Shown here: positions 39,660-50,300 of the stretch, piece by piece
Layout of the letters: each line of letters starts with the position of its first letter
Numbering within the stretch: the stretch's first letter is position 1
Assembly (NCBI RefSeq): GCF_000429625.1
Contig: NZ_AUCF01000004.1
Span: 310,001-374,000, forward strand
Direction of reading: 5' to 3'
DNA length: 64,000 bases
Source: Azospirillum halopraeferens DSM 3675
Lineage (GTDB): Bacteria; Pseudomonadota; Alphaproteobacteria; Azospirillales; Azospirillaceae
Notes under the pieces: generated by a model
The model's input: the letters and a program-made list of their open reading frames with translations, nothing else
Told to the model about the DNA's origin: nothing
The model's database searches: none
Position numbers and translations under genes: made by a program

Positions 39660-40331
39660 CGATAATCCGTCCGCTCGGAGATGGCCGCTTCGGCCGATGT
39701 GGAGGCTGAAACTCTACCTAAAATTCCAGGAGTGCGCAGCGACAAACTAAAAGTGGCCTGTACAGATAACAATCGCCGCCGCAGGCCTTCCGCCCCGCAG
39801 CGTGCAACGTCCGAGTTGCAAGCGATCGGCCAGCTTTCCAGATGCCTGACGAATAGGGCCAACAGCATTGACGCGGCGCCCCTGTGGCATATACCGCTCG
39901 GTGCGCGAGGCCTGAATGATTCTGGGTCGGGACGCTGGCAGAGAGCGCCTGCAGGCACCAAATGGTTGCATTTCGATGGTTGTCGTGCGCAGACTCGTGG
40001 CGCCTCGTGCTCACCTTCTCCAGGGCCGCCTTGGATGCACGAAGCAGGGGGCAGACGGGATCGGAGGGTAGTGGTGTCGGATCGAGTCGGAAGTCCTGCC
40101 GCAGAGCGCCGGCGCACGGAGGACCGGTACACGCATCCGCGAGCCTCTGACATTCGAGAGGGGGGCGGATTGGGCTCGGCGTGTGCGGGAGCCACACCGG
40201 CCGTATCGGGCCAGAAGCGCGAAGGCTTCCTCGGCGGTCAAGAACGTGTCGGGCAGCTCTCGCACCAACTGAAGCGCGCAGCCACAGCGGCATCGCGGGC
40301 AATCGCCGCTGTAAATGGGGATTGCGCGGCC
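39660..40331. other. Divergent intergenic region between zorA and the GTPase operon
   Basis: About 670 bp with no supported gene. It must hold the promoters of zorABCD (leftward) and of the GTPase pair (rightward). The GTPase frame is open through most of it, but the translated text before 40332 lacks family character. A minus-strand frame around 40180-40310 contains a Cys-rich patch (CPRCRCGC) of unknown meaning. No operator or -35/-10 pair could be assigned. Confidence 0.45.
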
Positions 40332-42506
40332 ATGCTGGAGGTGATCAGCCGATTCGAGGCGGCGGTCGCGCTGGCCAGGATCGAATCCGAACCGGTGGAG
40401 GCAGACGCCGTACGTGCCGCATTGCACAGCTTTGCCGGGGACTACGAAGATCTCCGCGCCAAGCTCGATGGACTCGCTGAGCGGACGGCGGACGCACTCA
40501 AGGAGGCCTATGCCGATCTGGCACGCGACACCCGTTTTGTGACGGTTATGCTTTTCGGTCGGACACGCGCGGGCAAGAGCACGACGATGGAGGCGCTGAC
40601 CGGTGGGGACGGTGCATCGATCGGTGTGGGGCGGCAGCATACGACCAAGGACATCCGGGCCTACTATTTCCCTCCGTCTGCCGATGGCGGCGTTCCGGAC
40701 CGTCCCAGCCTGCGTATCGTCGACACGCCGGGGATCGAAGGATTCGACGGCGATGAGTTGGCCCGCGTAGCCGACACGTTCGTTGAACGCGCCGATCATA
40801 TCCTCTTTCTATTGACGGACGACAAGGCAACGGCCAACGAACTGAAGCGTTTCGGAGAAATAAGAACCCAAGGGAAGGGGGTTACGGTCCTTCTGAACGT
40901 CAAAGCAAACGATCTTGAATTGTTGCTTGATTATCCTCAGTACGTCTTCAAAGCCGATGAGCTGGATGGGCACATTCGGCGGATCAGCGGCTATCTGCAG
41001 GCAAACCACCAGATTGCCGCGCCCGAGGTGATTCCGTTCCATGCTGATGCGGCCTGGAAGAGCCGGTCGGGCAAAGATCTTCCCGCGGGCCTATCGGATC
41101 GGGAAGGTCTGGCCCGCGCCAGCCGGATCGCCGACGTCGAGGCGCGCATTCTCCGTTTCATCACGCAGGAGGCAATCCCGGCTCGCATGCGCCAGCCCCG
41201 AGATCTGGTCCTAAGCCATTTGGGAGCGCTGAGAGAAGAGCTCCTTCCATACGCCCAAGGGTTCCGGGATCGTATGCGGTCCTTTGAAGAACTCGGCCGC
41301 CGGTTGGAGCGTGGGACAGAGAAGGCGCGGCGCCGAATCGCAAAGCGCTTTCCACTTTTGCGAGCCCGGTTCCAGAAGGCCAGCGATGCCGTTCCCGGCA
41401 TGGTTGACGAACTCGTCGCCGCACGTGGCGACGGACGGCAACTCGATCAACGCTGGGCGGCGCTGCTCTCCGACCATGGCGTGTCGACCTGCGTGGAATG
41501 GTTCGTTGAGGCGGGACAGAAGGATTTCATCGCTGAAGTCGGCGAAGAGATGCGCGTGGCGGCCACGGATTTCCAGGTGTCGCGCGCCGACGGGCTCGAT
41601 GACTTGTTGTCCGGTTATCATCAGAAGGACGAAGACGAGAGGCGTAATAAGTACGCCCGTGCAGCCGTCCGGACGGGGGCGGGGGTTGGCGGGGCGGCGT
41701 TGGCCACATGGGGCGTGGCGAACTTGTGGAATCCGACGGGCTGGGTTGCATTAATCGGCGCTGCCGTTGTGGTGGGCGCCGGGCTGGTAGCCGAGTCAGT
41801 CGCCCGGACGGCTACCGACGCTTGGGAACGGTCTTCCAAAAAGGATCTGTACACGCATCGAAGCGAGATCACGCGGAAACTGCAGGACCGACTCTGGGCG
41901 GACTACCGCTCCGCTCGTCAACGCTGCGATACGTGGTTGGACGAGACAAAGGAGCACTGGCTGAATACCGCGCAACTGACCGTACGGCCGGCCCGGCGGT
42001 CTGCGGAGATGCTCCACCGCGCCAGTGTGGAGGTGATCCGAGGCCTTGATGCCGTCGCCGAAAAGGTCGAGTCCGGACTGGTCGCGGAGATCCTTCACGA
42101 CGTCGTCCCGGCTGTTGCGGACGGTCGGGTCGTCGTGAAGCGGGTGGTGCGTGAGGCCGGCGCCGCCACCAAGGTGCTGGTCGTGTCGGAGGACGGCACT
42201 ACCGATCCCGTGGCCGTTTGCATCGGCGCGGGCGGCAGCCGGATACGGCAGGTGAGCGCATTCCTGGACACCGACGGCCAGGAGCGCCTTACCTTCGTCG
42301 ATGCCGCAGCGCCGCTTGCCCAGCAGGTGGTGCAGGCTCTTGGTCTTCACCGCGTCCCTTCGGACGCAGTCGAGATAGCTGATGGGATGGCACGGGTTCA
42401 CCTGCCTTCCACTGTGATTGGTCAGGCCATCGGCCACCACGGCGTCAACGTGCGGCTCGCCTCCCAACTGCTCGATTTGGACATCCGTATTGGAGATCGC
42501 CGATGA
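40332..42506 (+). CDS. Dynamin-like GTPase with C-terminal NusA-like tandem KH domains
   Basis: A 724-residue protein. GTPase motifs: GRTRAGKST (G1, residues 76-84), a Thr in the QHTTKD segment (G2), DTPG (G3, 131-134) and NVKAND as a degenerate G4. A helical stalk follows, then a hydrophobic hairpin (TWGVANLWNPTGWVALIGAA and following, near 455-490) suited to membrane insertion. The C-terminus has two KH modules: DPVAVCIGAGGSRIRQVSAF (GxxG 632-635) and VHLPSTVIGQAIGHHGVNVR then LASQLL (GxxG 701-704), closely resembling NusA KH1/KH2. ATG 40332 is the first start giving a family-like N-terminus; upstream in-frame starts cannot be excluded. It overlaps the next GTPase by ATGA. Possibly an Eleos (LeoBC)-like defence GTPase. 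Confidence 0.7.
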   Translation: MLEVISRFEAAVALARIESEPVEADAVRAALHSFAGDYEDLRAKLDGLAERTADALKEAYADLARDTRFVTVMLFGRTRAGKSTTMEALTGGDGASIGVGRQHTTKDIRAYYFPPSADGGVPDRPSLRIVDTPGIEGFDGDELARVADTFVERADHILFLLTDDKATANELKRFGEIRTQGKGVTVLLNVKANDLELLLDYPQYVFKADELDGHIRRISGYLQANHQIAAPEVIPFHADAAWKSRSGKDLPAGLSDREGLARASRIADVEARILRFITQEAIPARMRQPRDLVLSHLGALREELLPYAQGFRDRMRSFEELGRRLERGTEKARRRIAKRFPLLRARFQKASDAVPGMVDELVAARGDGRQLDQRWAALLSDHGVSTCVEWFVEAGQKDFIAEVGEEMRVAATDFQVSRADGLDDLLSGYHQKDEDERRNKYARAAVRTGAGVGGAALATWGVANLWNPTGWVALIGAAVVVGAGLVAESVARTATDAWERSSKKDLYTHRSEITRKLQDRLWADYRSARQRCDTWLDETKEHWLNTAQLTVRPARRSAEMLHRASVEVIRGLDAVAEKVESGLVAEILHDVVPAVADGRVVVKRVVREAGAATKVLVVSEDGTTDPVAVCIGAGGSRIRQVSAFLDTDGQERLTFVDAAAPLAQQVVQALGLHRVPSDAVEIADGMARVHLPSTVIGQAIGHHGVNVRLASQLLDLDIRIGDRR

Positions 42507-44242
42507 GTCTCGCCTACGCCCGGTATCACGATGCGTTGCGCCACCTTCTGGGGGACGCCGATGTCATGATCAGTCGGTCGGCCGCAGCGGATGCCGTCGA
42601 CCTGCGGCAGCGCCTGGCGGAACAGCGTGCCCGTCTCGACACGCATGCGCCGCTGCGCATCGTCCTGATCGGTGAGTTCAGCGCCGGAAAGTCGTCCATC
42701 ATTGCGGCCCTGACCGGCGCACATCTGAAGATCGATGCCGACGTTGCCACCGACAGCATCGCCGAGTATCCGTGGCGCGGCCTCGTCCTGGTGGACACGC
42801 CGGGCGTCCAGGCCCAGGTGTCCGACACCGACCACGACGCCATCGCCCGAGAGGCGACGGTGGGAGCCGACCTCGTCCTCTTCGTGATCACCAACGAACT
42901 GTTCAATCCCCGTCTCGCCGACCACCTCAGCTACATCCTGGCGGGTCAAGGGCTGGGACTGGCGGGGAAAACCTGCATTGTGGTGAACAAGATGGACCGC
43001 GAGTCCAATCCGGACGAGGTGATCCTGAGCGAGGTCGGCAAGGTGCTTGGACCTTATCCGGACGTTCCCGTGCATCTCTGCGCTGCATCGAAGTACCTGC
43101 AGGCGGCAGACGCCCCAGATGCCTTGCGGGGGCGGTTCCTCAGGCAGAGTCGGATGGACGAGATGATCGCCGCCCTGGACCGCTTCATTGCCGATTCCGG
43201 CACCGTCGGGCGCCTGTCCACACCTCTTTCCGTCGCGTCCGACATTTTGGACAGGCTGCAATCGGATCTCGGCATATCGGAGGACGATCAGAAACGGCTG
43301 GAACTGATCCGCCGCCGCCGGCGCGTGCTCGACACGCTGCAAGGACAACTGGCCAACATCCGCAAGACCTGGAAACAGGAGGCATATTCGGCGGTCATGT
43401 CCGCCGGCGACCGTGCGGTCAAGCAGTTGTCGGACATCTCCAATGCGGAGGATCTCGAGGCACTGTTCGAACTGGGCATGAAAGAGGCCGCGGGCCAGGT
43501 CGACACCCTGTACGACGGGGTTGAACGCGAAATGAGGGACGCGCTGCGCGAGGCCAGCGATGACCTTGCGGAGATCGGTGAAAGCCCGCTGGCGCAGGAT
43601 GTGGCCCGTCTCGACGCGCGCGGCCAAGCGCGGGCCGGCGTCAGCTTTGATGGCACCCTGCCGTCGCAAAAGGACTATGTTCTGCGATTCGCCAAGAACG
43701 TGGGAAAGCCGCTGGAGCAGGGGCTGAACGCTATGGCCAAGAACGCTTCCGGGCTTCGGGACATCGTCTATCAGGTCGGCAAGACGCTGGGCGTGAGATT
43801 CCGCCCCTATGGGGCGGTGAATGCCGGCAAGACCCTGGCGAAGGTTGCCGGCGCAGCGGGCAAAGCGGTGCCTTTCCTGATGGTGGCGCTCGACTTCTAT
43901 CTCCAGTACTCCGAGGAAAAGGCCAAGGAGGAGCGGGCACGCTACGCCGCCAGCCTGCGGGTCACCCTGAGGAACGCCTTTGCCGATCAGGCGAAGGTCG
44001 AGGCCGAAGCGTTGGAGGCGGTGGTCCTCACAGTGTCCCAAGGGCCGGTGCGGGCCGGGATCGAGGAACTGGACGCGGAGGCGGAGCGGATCGCCTGCCA
44101 GCGCAGCGAGCGGAAGGAACTGCAGCAGGAGATCGCTGCCCTGAGGCGCCGCTGCACGGCGTTGCGCGATGAACTCCTCGGTGGACCGGGTCTCGCGCAA
44201 GAGGCGGCCGCGACTCCGGCAGCACTGCCCGCCGGGGCCTGA
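42503..44242 (+). CDS. Dynamin-like GTPase, LeoA-like
   Basis: A 579-residue GTPase coupled to the preceding one by a 4-bp ATGA overlap. G1 is GEFSAGKSS (57-65), G3 DTPG (98-101) and G4 NKMD (162-165), all canonical. The rest is mostly helical, with a moderately hydrophobic patch (AVPFLMVALDFYLQYSEE) near 455-470 and a C-terminal coiled coil. The GEFSAGKS P-loop, the stalk and the size fit bacterial dynamin-like proteins such as LeoA (~570 residues). Paired dynamin-like proteins form the Eleos defence system, and the location in a defence island supports such a role, but I assign this by architecture only. Confidence 0.7.
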   Translation: MSLAYARYHDALRHLLGDADVMISRSAAADAVDLRQRLAEQRARLDTHAPLRIVLIGEFSAGKSSIIAALTGAHLKIDADVATDSIAEYPWRGLVLVDTPGVQAQVSDTDHDAIAREATVGADLVLFVITNELFNPRLADHLSYILAGQGLGLAGKTCIVVNKMDRESNPDEVILSEVGKVLGPYPDVPVHLCAASKYLQAADAPDALRGRFLRQSRMDEMIAALDRFIADSGTVGRLSTPLSVASDILDRLQSDLGISEDDQKRLELIRRRRRVLDTLQGQLANIRKTWKQEAYSAVMSAGDRAVKQLSDISNAEDLEALFELGMKEAAGQVDTLYDGVEREMRDALREASDDLAEIGESPLAQDVARLDARGQARAGVSFDGTLPSQKDYVLRFAKNVGKPLEQGLNAMAKNASGLRDIVYQVGKTLGVRFRPYGAVNAGKTLAKVAGAAGKAVPFLMVALDFYLQYSEEKAKEERARYAASLRVTLRNAFADQAKVEAEALEAVVLTVSQGPVRAGIEELDAEAERIACQRSERKELQQEIAALRRRCTALRDELLGGPGLAQEAAATPAALPAGA

Positions 44243-44254
44243 GCCCGGCAAGGG

Positions 44255-44294
44255 AAGCCGGCGATGCAATCACTGTCGGTTGCATTGCCGGCTT
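44255..44294 (+). terminator. Strong hairpin between the GTPase pair and the DISARM-related array
   Basis: AAGCCGGCGATGCAA (44255-44269) pairs with TTGCATTGCCGGCTT (44280-44294): a 15-bp stem with one G-T pair and a 10-nt loop, starting 12 nt after the GTPase stop. Only a weak T-rich tail follows. It separates the two operons. Confidence 0.7.
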
Positions 44295-44350
44295 GAGTTT
44301 GGCACGCTTGCGGCCCCGCCCTGCAGCGTTCCCGCCACCTCAGGACTCCC

Positions 44351-47300
44351 ATGGCCGCTGGACTCGCCCCCCTGTTGACGCCCGGAATGCGGGTGCTGTG
44401 CCGTGATGCCGAGTGGCTGGTCACCAAGGCGGAGAGCCTGGATGCCGCGACGGGGTCGCAGATCGCCTACTGCCTGGGCGCGGACGAGATGGTGCGCGGG
44501 CACGAGGCGGCGTTCGTCACCGATCTCGACGACATCGTCCCCATCGACCCGCGGGACACCCGCCTGACCCGCGACACCAGCCATGGCTTCCAGAAGGCCA
44601 AGCTGTTCCTGGAGGCGCAGTTGCGCCAGATGCCGCTGACGGCCGCCCATCCCGACGTGGACGGCATCGGCGCCTTCCGACCGATGCCGTTCCAGGTCAA
44701 GGCGGTGGAGAAGGCGCTGCGGCAGATGCGGCCGCGGCTGCTGCTGGCCGACGCGGTGGGCCTGGGCAAGACGATCCAGGTCGGCATGATCCTGGCGGAG
44801 CTGATCCGCCGCGGCCGCGCCGCGCGCATCCTGGTGCTGGCCAAGAAGTCGATGCTGACCCAGTTCCAGGCGGAGCTGTGGAACCGCTTCGCCATCCCGC
44901 TGGTTCGCCTGGATTCCACCGGCCTGGCCCGGCTGCGGCTGCGCATCCCCGCCTCGAAGAACCCGTTCGAGGTCTACCACCGCGTCATCATCTCCATGGA
45001 CACGCTGAAGGACGTGGGGCGCTACCGCCACTTCCTGGAGAACACCCGCTGGGACGTGGTGGTGATCGACGAGGCGCACAACGTCGCCGGCGCCACCAAC
45101 CCGGACCGCAACTACAGCTACCGGCTGGCCCGCCTGCTGTCGCGCCGCGCCGACAGCATGATCCTGACCACCGCCACGCCCCACAACGGCCGCAAGGAGA
45201 CGTTCGGCCGGCTGATCGCGCTGCTCGACCCCTCGGCCATTCCGGACCCGAAGTACCGGCAATACACGGCCGAGGACATCAAGCCCTTCTTCCTGATGCG
45301 CTTCAAGGAGGACATCCGGCACGAGGCCGGGGACAATTTCGCCGCCCGCCACGTCGTTCCGCTGGCCGAGACCACCGCCGATGCCGACGGGCGGGAGGAA
45401 GCGGTGTACACCCGCCTCGCCGGCCTGCGGCGCGAAGCGGCGGAAGGCGACCGCAACGCCATCGTCCGCTGGGGGCTGTACAAGAGCTTCCTGTCGAGCC
45501 CCGAGGCCTGCCGCTCGATGGTCGAGACCAGCCTGCGCACGCTCCAGCGCAAGCGGGGTGAGGAGGCGGACATCGCGGCGCTGGACGGGCTGCGGGGGGC
45601 ACTGGAGACACTGTCCATCACGGACTCCACCCGCTTCCGCCTGCTGCTCGACCAGCTCCGCCGCGTCGGCTGGGACGGCGGTCCGGCCAGCCCCCGCGTC
45701 CTTCTGTTCACAGAAAGCCGGGTGACGCAGGAGGCGCTGACCCGCGCGCTCGCCGCCGCGTTCGGCCTGTCCTGGTCCGACCGGCAGGAGGAGCAGCCCG
45801 GCCAAGTGATGGCCGCCATCCACGGCGGCATGTCCGACGTGTGGCTGGGCCGGACGGTGGAGGCCTTCGGCACGGGCAACGCCGCGATGCGCCTCCTCGT
45901 CGCCACCAACGTCGCGTCGGAAGGCGTCAACCTGCACCACCACTGCTGGCACATCATCCACTACGACCTGCCGTGGTCGATCATCACGCTGATCCAGCGC
46001 AACGGCCGTATCGACCGCTTCGGCCAGACGCACAGGCCGGAAATCCGCTACCTCATGGTCCGCACGCAGGCCGGCGAGTTGCAGGGCGACGGCGCCATCT
46101 TCCAGCGCCTGATCGAGAAAGTGGAGGAGATCAACCGCACGGCGCGCAGCGGCGAGAGCGTGCTGAAGCTCTACGACGCCGACCAGGAAGAGACCTTCGT
46201 GGCCGAACGCGGCCTGCTGGCCGGCGACGCCGGCGTCTTCGACCGGGAGCCGCCGGCTGGCGCCAACACCGAGGCGGCCGAGGCCCAGTCCATGGAGGCG
46301 CTGCTGCGAAAGGCCTCCCTCGACGCCATGGACGAGCTGGCGGACCTGTTCGGCGATGACGACGGCGATGGCGAGCCCGCACCGACCGCGGTGCCGGAAC
46401 CGGTTCCGGCGTCGGCCAGCCCCGGTGATGCCTCGCGCATCCGCCTCTATGACGAGGCCGCGTTCCTGGAGGAAGGCTACGCCTTCCTGGACCAGCAGAG
46501 CGACGACCGCACCTACCACCCCATCGAAAAGACGGGCAAGCAGATCGTCCTGATCCCGCCGGCCGACCTGCGTCGCCGCCTGGGAGACCCGGAGGCGGAT
46601 CGCGCCGTGATCTTCGGCGCGACCGCCATCCCCGAGGAGGCGTGGACCGACGACCGCCGCTTCCGCCTGACCGTCGATCCCGACCGCGTCGATCTCGCCA
46701 TCCGCGCCGCCCGCAACCTGCGCGGCCAGTGGAGCGAGGAGCTGCTGCTGACCGAACTGCACCCGGTCTCCCGCTGGCTGGCCGAGCGGCTGATGATGTT
46801 GATGCCCCGCGGCGAGGCGCCGATGATCGCCTCCCCCTACCTGCCGCAGGGGGACATGTGCTTCTGCTTCATCGGCCAGGTCAGCTCTCGCGCCGGAACG
46901 CCCTTGATCGTCGACGCCCACGCCGTGTCCATGTCCAAAGGTGGCGGTATGACCGTTCGCCCCCTGCGCGCCGCCCTTGATGCCGCCGGTTTCCACGACT
47001 TGGCCGATACCGGCAAGCGCGGGTCCATGCCCGAGCCACTGCTGCGCGGGTTCGTCAAAGGCGCGGTCGAGCGAAGCCTGGAGTACCTGTCCGACCGCCG
47101 GCGGGAGCGTCAGGCCGAGGTGAAGCCCCTGCTGGAGCGGGAGGAGCAGCGCCTGAACCGCTGGCTGACGCTGCGGCGCGATCGGATCGAGGAGGAGCTG
47201 GCGGAGCTGAGCCCCACCAGCGCGACCGCCATCAAGAAGCGCCAGGACCTGGAAGAGAGCGAGAAGTACGTGAAGGACCGGGCCCGGAACTGGAGGCAGG

Positions 47301-47365
47301 CCCATTTCGAGGCCGCCGACCACCCCACCACCCGCCTGATCCTCGCCATCGAGGGGGTCCGCTGA
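44351..47365 (+). CDS. drmD: SNF2-family helicase, DrmD-like (DISARM-related)
   Basis: A 1,004-residue SNF2 ATPase, the first gene of the array. Motifs: LLLADAVGLGKTIQVGMILA (Walker A, G137-T141), VVVIDEAHN (DEAH 240-243), MILTTATPHNGRKETF (motif III), ATNVASEGVNLHHHCWHIIH and LIQRNGRIDRFGQ (motifs V/VI). A C-terminal region of ~350 residues with coiled coil follows. Length and motif forms match DrmD, the helicase of class 1 DISARM. ATG 44351 has AGGA 6 nt upstream; its TGA overlaps the ATG of the methyltransferase (TGATG at 47363-47367). Role: probably translocation along phage DNA with the methyltransferase. Confidence 0.75.
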   Translation: MAAGLAPLLTPGMRVLCRDAEWLVTKAESLDAATGSQIAYCLGADEMVRGHEAAFVTDLDDIVPIDPRDTRLTRDTSHGFQKAKLFLEAQLRQMPLTAAHPDVDGIGAFRPMPFQVKAVEKALRQMRPRLLLADAVGLGKTIQVGMILAELIRRGRAARILVLAKKSMLTQFQAELWNRFAIPLVRLDSTGLARLRLRIPASKNPFEVYHRVIISMDTLKDVGRYRHFLENTRWDVVVIDEAHNVAGATNPDRNYSYRLARLLSRRADSMILTTATPHNGRKETFGRLIALLDPSAIPDPKYRQYTAEDIKPFFLMRFKEDIRHEAGDNFAARHVVPLAETTADADGREEAVYTRLAGLRREAAEGDRNAIVRWGLYKSFLSSPEACRSMVETSLRTLQRKRGEEADIAALDGLRGALETLSITDSTRFRLLLDQLRRVGWDGGPASPRVLLFTESRVTQEALTRALAAAFGLSWSDRQEEQPGQVMAAIHGGMSDVWLGRTVEAFGTGNAAMRLLVATNVASEGVNLHHHCWHIIHYDLPWSIITLIQRNGRIDRFGQTHRPEIRYLMVRTQAGELQGDGAIFQRLIEKVEEINRTARSGESVLKLYDADQEETFVAERGLLAGDAGVFDREPPAGANTEAAEAQSMEALLRKASLDAMDELADLFGDDDGDGEPAPTAVPEPVPASASPGDASRIRLYDEAAFLEEGYAFLDQQSDDRTYHPIEKTGKQIVLIPPADLRRRLGDPEADRAVIFGATAIPEEAWTDDRRFRLTVDPDRVDLAIRAARNLRGQWSEELLLTELHPVSRWLAERLMMLMPRGEAPMIASPYLPQGDMCFCFIGQVSSRAGTPLIVDAHAVSMSKGGGMTVRPLRAALDAAGFHDLADTGKRGSMPEPLLRGFVKGAVERSLEYLSDRRRERQAEVKPLLEREEQRLNRWLTLRRDRIEEELAELSPTSATAIKKRQDLEESEKYVKDRARNWRQAHFEAADHPTTRLILAIEGVR

Positions 47366-50300
47366 TGCCGCTCGACACTGCCGTCAACAATGTGGGCGAG
47401 TACTACGCCGCCCATTACCTGGAGCACCAGTTCGTCAAGGACATCGCCGGTCCGGTCAAGGCGTGGCGGGAACTGGGCAGCCGCGGTGTGCCGAAGCGGC
47501 TCCAGGCGTTGGGTGACACCTATTTCAAGGCCAAGGCGCAGGCTCTCGACTACGATCAAACCGAACACCGCGCCGCCGCGGCGGAGCCGGAACTGGCCGG
47601 GTGGCACGACGCCCTGCTGCGCGCGCTGGGCTATGCCCCGGCACCGGAGTCCCTCGTCCTGGTGGCGGAACGGGCGGCGCTGCCCGTGCTGTGCCGGCTG
47701 ACCCGCTATGGCAAGCCGTGGCTGGTGGCGGCCGAGACGCCCTTCTGCCTGCCCGACGCCGCCCTGCCGGCGGACTGGGGCAGCGAGGACCCGCTGGAGG
47801 AAGCGGTGCCCGCGGGCGCCGCCCCGGACGGCACGCGCCACCTGGAGGCCGCCTGGGGCGAGGCGGTCGGCCGCCTGCTGCGGGAGGAGGACAGCCCCCG
47901 CTGGGTGCTGCTTCTGTCGGGGTCGCTGATCCACCTGTTCGACCGCTCCACCTTCGCCCAGGGGCGCTGGCTGCGCGTCGACCTGGACGATGCCTTCGGC
48001 CGCAAGGAGGCCGCTTCGTTCGAGGCCATCGCCGCACTGCTGTCGGCCGAGACCCTGTGCCCGAACTCCGAATCCGCCACTGTCCTGCACGACACGCTGG
48101 AGGGGCAGAGCCACAAGTTCACCCACGGCGTCTCTGCCAAGCTGCAGGGTGCCGTGCGCCGCGCCATCGAGGAGGTGTGCAACGGCTGGGTCGACCACCG
48201 CCGGGCGCGCAAGCTGTCCTACAAGACCCTGGCACAGGGCGAGCCGGACCTGCCCGGCGGCGTGCGCGAGGTGACGGCCGACCAGCTCCGCGACGAGGCG
48301 CTGGTCTTCGTCTACCGCATCCTGTTCTGCCTCTACGCCGAGGCGCGCGGCGGCGAACTGGGCATCCTGCCCATCAACGACGACGTCTACCGTCTGGGCT
48401 ACAGCCTGGAGGCGCTGCGCGATCTTGCCGACGCCGGCGAGATGCCGATGCAGGCTGAGAACGGCACCTATTACCACACGCACCTGAAGACGCTGTTCCG
48501 CCTGATCCACCAGGGCTTCCAGCCGAACCGCGCACCGGCGGCGGTCGACGCGGCCCAGCCGTGGGCGCCGGTGAAACCGGAACAGCTCCAGATGTTCACC
48601 AACGGTCCGGCGGCTCCCCGCCAGCTCCGCCTCGATCAGGCCGGGCGCAAGGTGATGGAGAGCGACGAGGGGCTGGCCGGCGCCTTCGTCGTCCGGCCCC
48701 TGACCGCCACCCTGTTCGACCCCGGCGCCACGCCGCTGCTGGACCGCGCCGAACTGCCGAACATCCGCCTGCAGCGGGTGATCCGTGAACTCAGCCTCGG
48801 CGCCGACGAGAAGGGCAAGTCCATCGGCCGCATCAACTACGCGGAGCTGGGCATCGTCCAGCTCGGCGCCGTCTATGAAGGGCTGCTGTCCTACAGCGGC
48901 TTCTTCGCGACCGAACGATTGATCCAGGTGCACCGCGCGCTGGACAAGAAGCGCGCCGCCGGACCCGCCGACGATGAGGGGGGCGATGCGGAGGAGACGG
49001 AGGACGCCGAGGCCCTCGACGACACCAGCGAGGACTGGGCCGAGGAGGAGACCGGGGATGATGCGGCGGACGCCGCCGCCGGAGAGGCCGCCGGCACCCT
49101 GGCCCGCGCCGCGGACGGCGGCACCAAGGTCGTCTACGACGACGACATCCCCGCCGACGTCCAGACCTGGTTCGTCCCGGAATCGCGCGCCGGCGAGTTC
49201 CGCGAGGGCGAGATCGTGGTGGAGCGGCGCAGCCGCCGCCCGCGCGTCTATCTGCCCGGCGAGTTCATCCTGCGCCTGACGGGCGTGGACCGCGCCAACT
49301 CCGCCTCCTACTACACGCCGGAGGTGCTGACCCGCTGCCTTGTGCGCGAGGTGCTGAACGAGCGGCTGAAGGGCTTCGGCCCGGCCGACGCCGACCGCAT
49401 CCTGGAGCTGACGGTGTGCGAGCCCGCCATGGGCTCCGCCGCCTTCATCAACGAGATGTGCGACCAGCTCGCCCACGCCTACCTGCGCCTGAAGCAGGAG
49501 CAGACCGGCCGCACCATCGAGCCTGGCCGCTACGACGACGAACTGCGGCGGGTGAAGCACTACATCGCCACCCGCAACGTCTACGGCGTCGACCTGAACC
49601 CCACGGCGGTGGAACTGGGCGGCCTGTCCCTGTGGCTGGGCAGCATGCACCGCCTGCTGGTCCGCAAGGGGGAGGGCGCCCAACCCGACGTCTACCGCGT
49701 CGGCGCCGTTCCCTGGTTCGGCCTGCGCCTGCGCACCGGCAACAGCCTGATCGGCGCCCGGCGCGCTGTGTGGACCAGCGATCAGCTCCGCGACGGCGAC
49801 CACTACGGCAAGGACGCCGCGGCCCCGCGCACGCTCAAGCCCGGCGAGGCCCGCGCGGCCAACGAGATCTACCACTTCCTGGTCTGGGACGAGGACATGG
49901 TTCCGGCCTGCCGGGACAAGCTGATGAAGTCCTTCTGGCCGGCCGAGTGCAAGCTGGGCACCGACTGGACGAAGAAACAGGTCAAGAAGACGTGGAACGA
50001 GGTGGACATCGCCGCCGCCAAGGCGATCAGCGCCGCCATCGACGATCTGTGGGCGCAGTACGCGCGCGACCGCGCCGCCGCGCTGAAGGCCACCGCCTGC
50101 ACCGCCAGCGTCTGGCCCACCCCGTCCGACAGCGACGAGGCCCTGCGCCCCGGACCGACCCTGGACCGGCAGGAGGAGATCCGCCGCACCCTGGAGAAAA
50201 CCTCCGGCGCGTTCCAGCGCCTGCGGCTGATCATGGACACGTGGTGCGCCTTCTATTTCTGGCCCATCGCGCAGACCGACGAGCTGCCGACGCGCGAGGC

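Noticed and set aside
39681..40331. Extending the first GTPase upstream to 39681.
   Set aside because: The extra ~217 codons have no family character and would start 22 bp from the divergent zorA start; ATG 40332 gives a sensible N-terminus, though upstream starts are not fully excluded.
44300..44330. Sigma-54 promoter (TGGCAC ... TTGC) before the DrmD-like gene.
   Set aside because: TGGCAC and TTGC are present but only 2 bp apart instead of the required 5.
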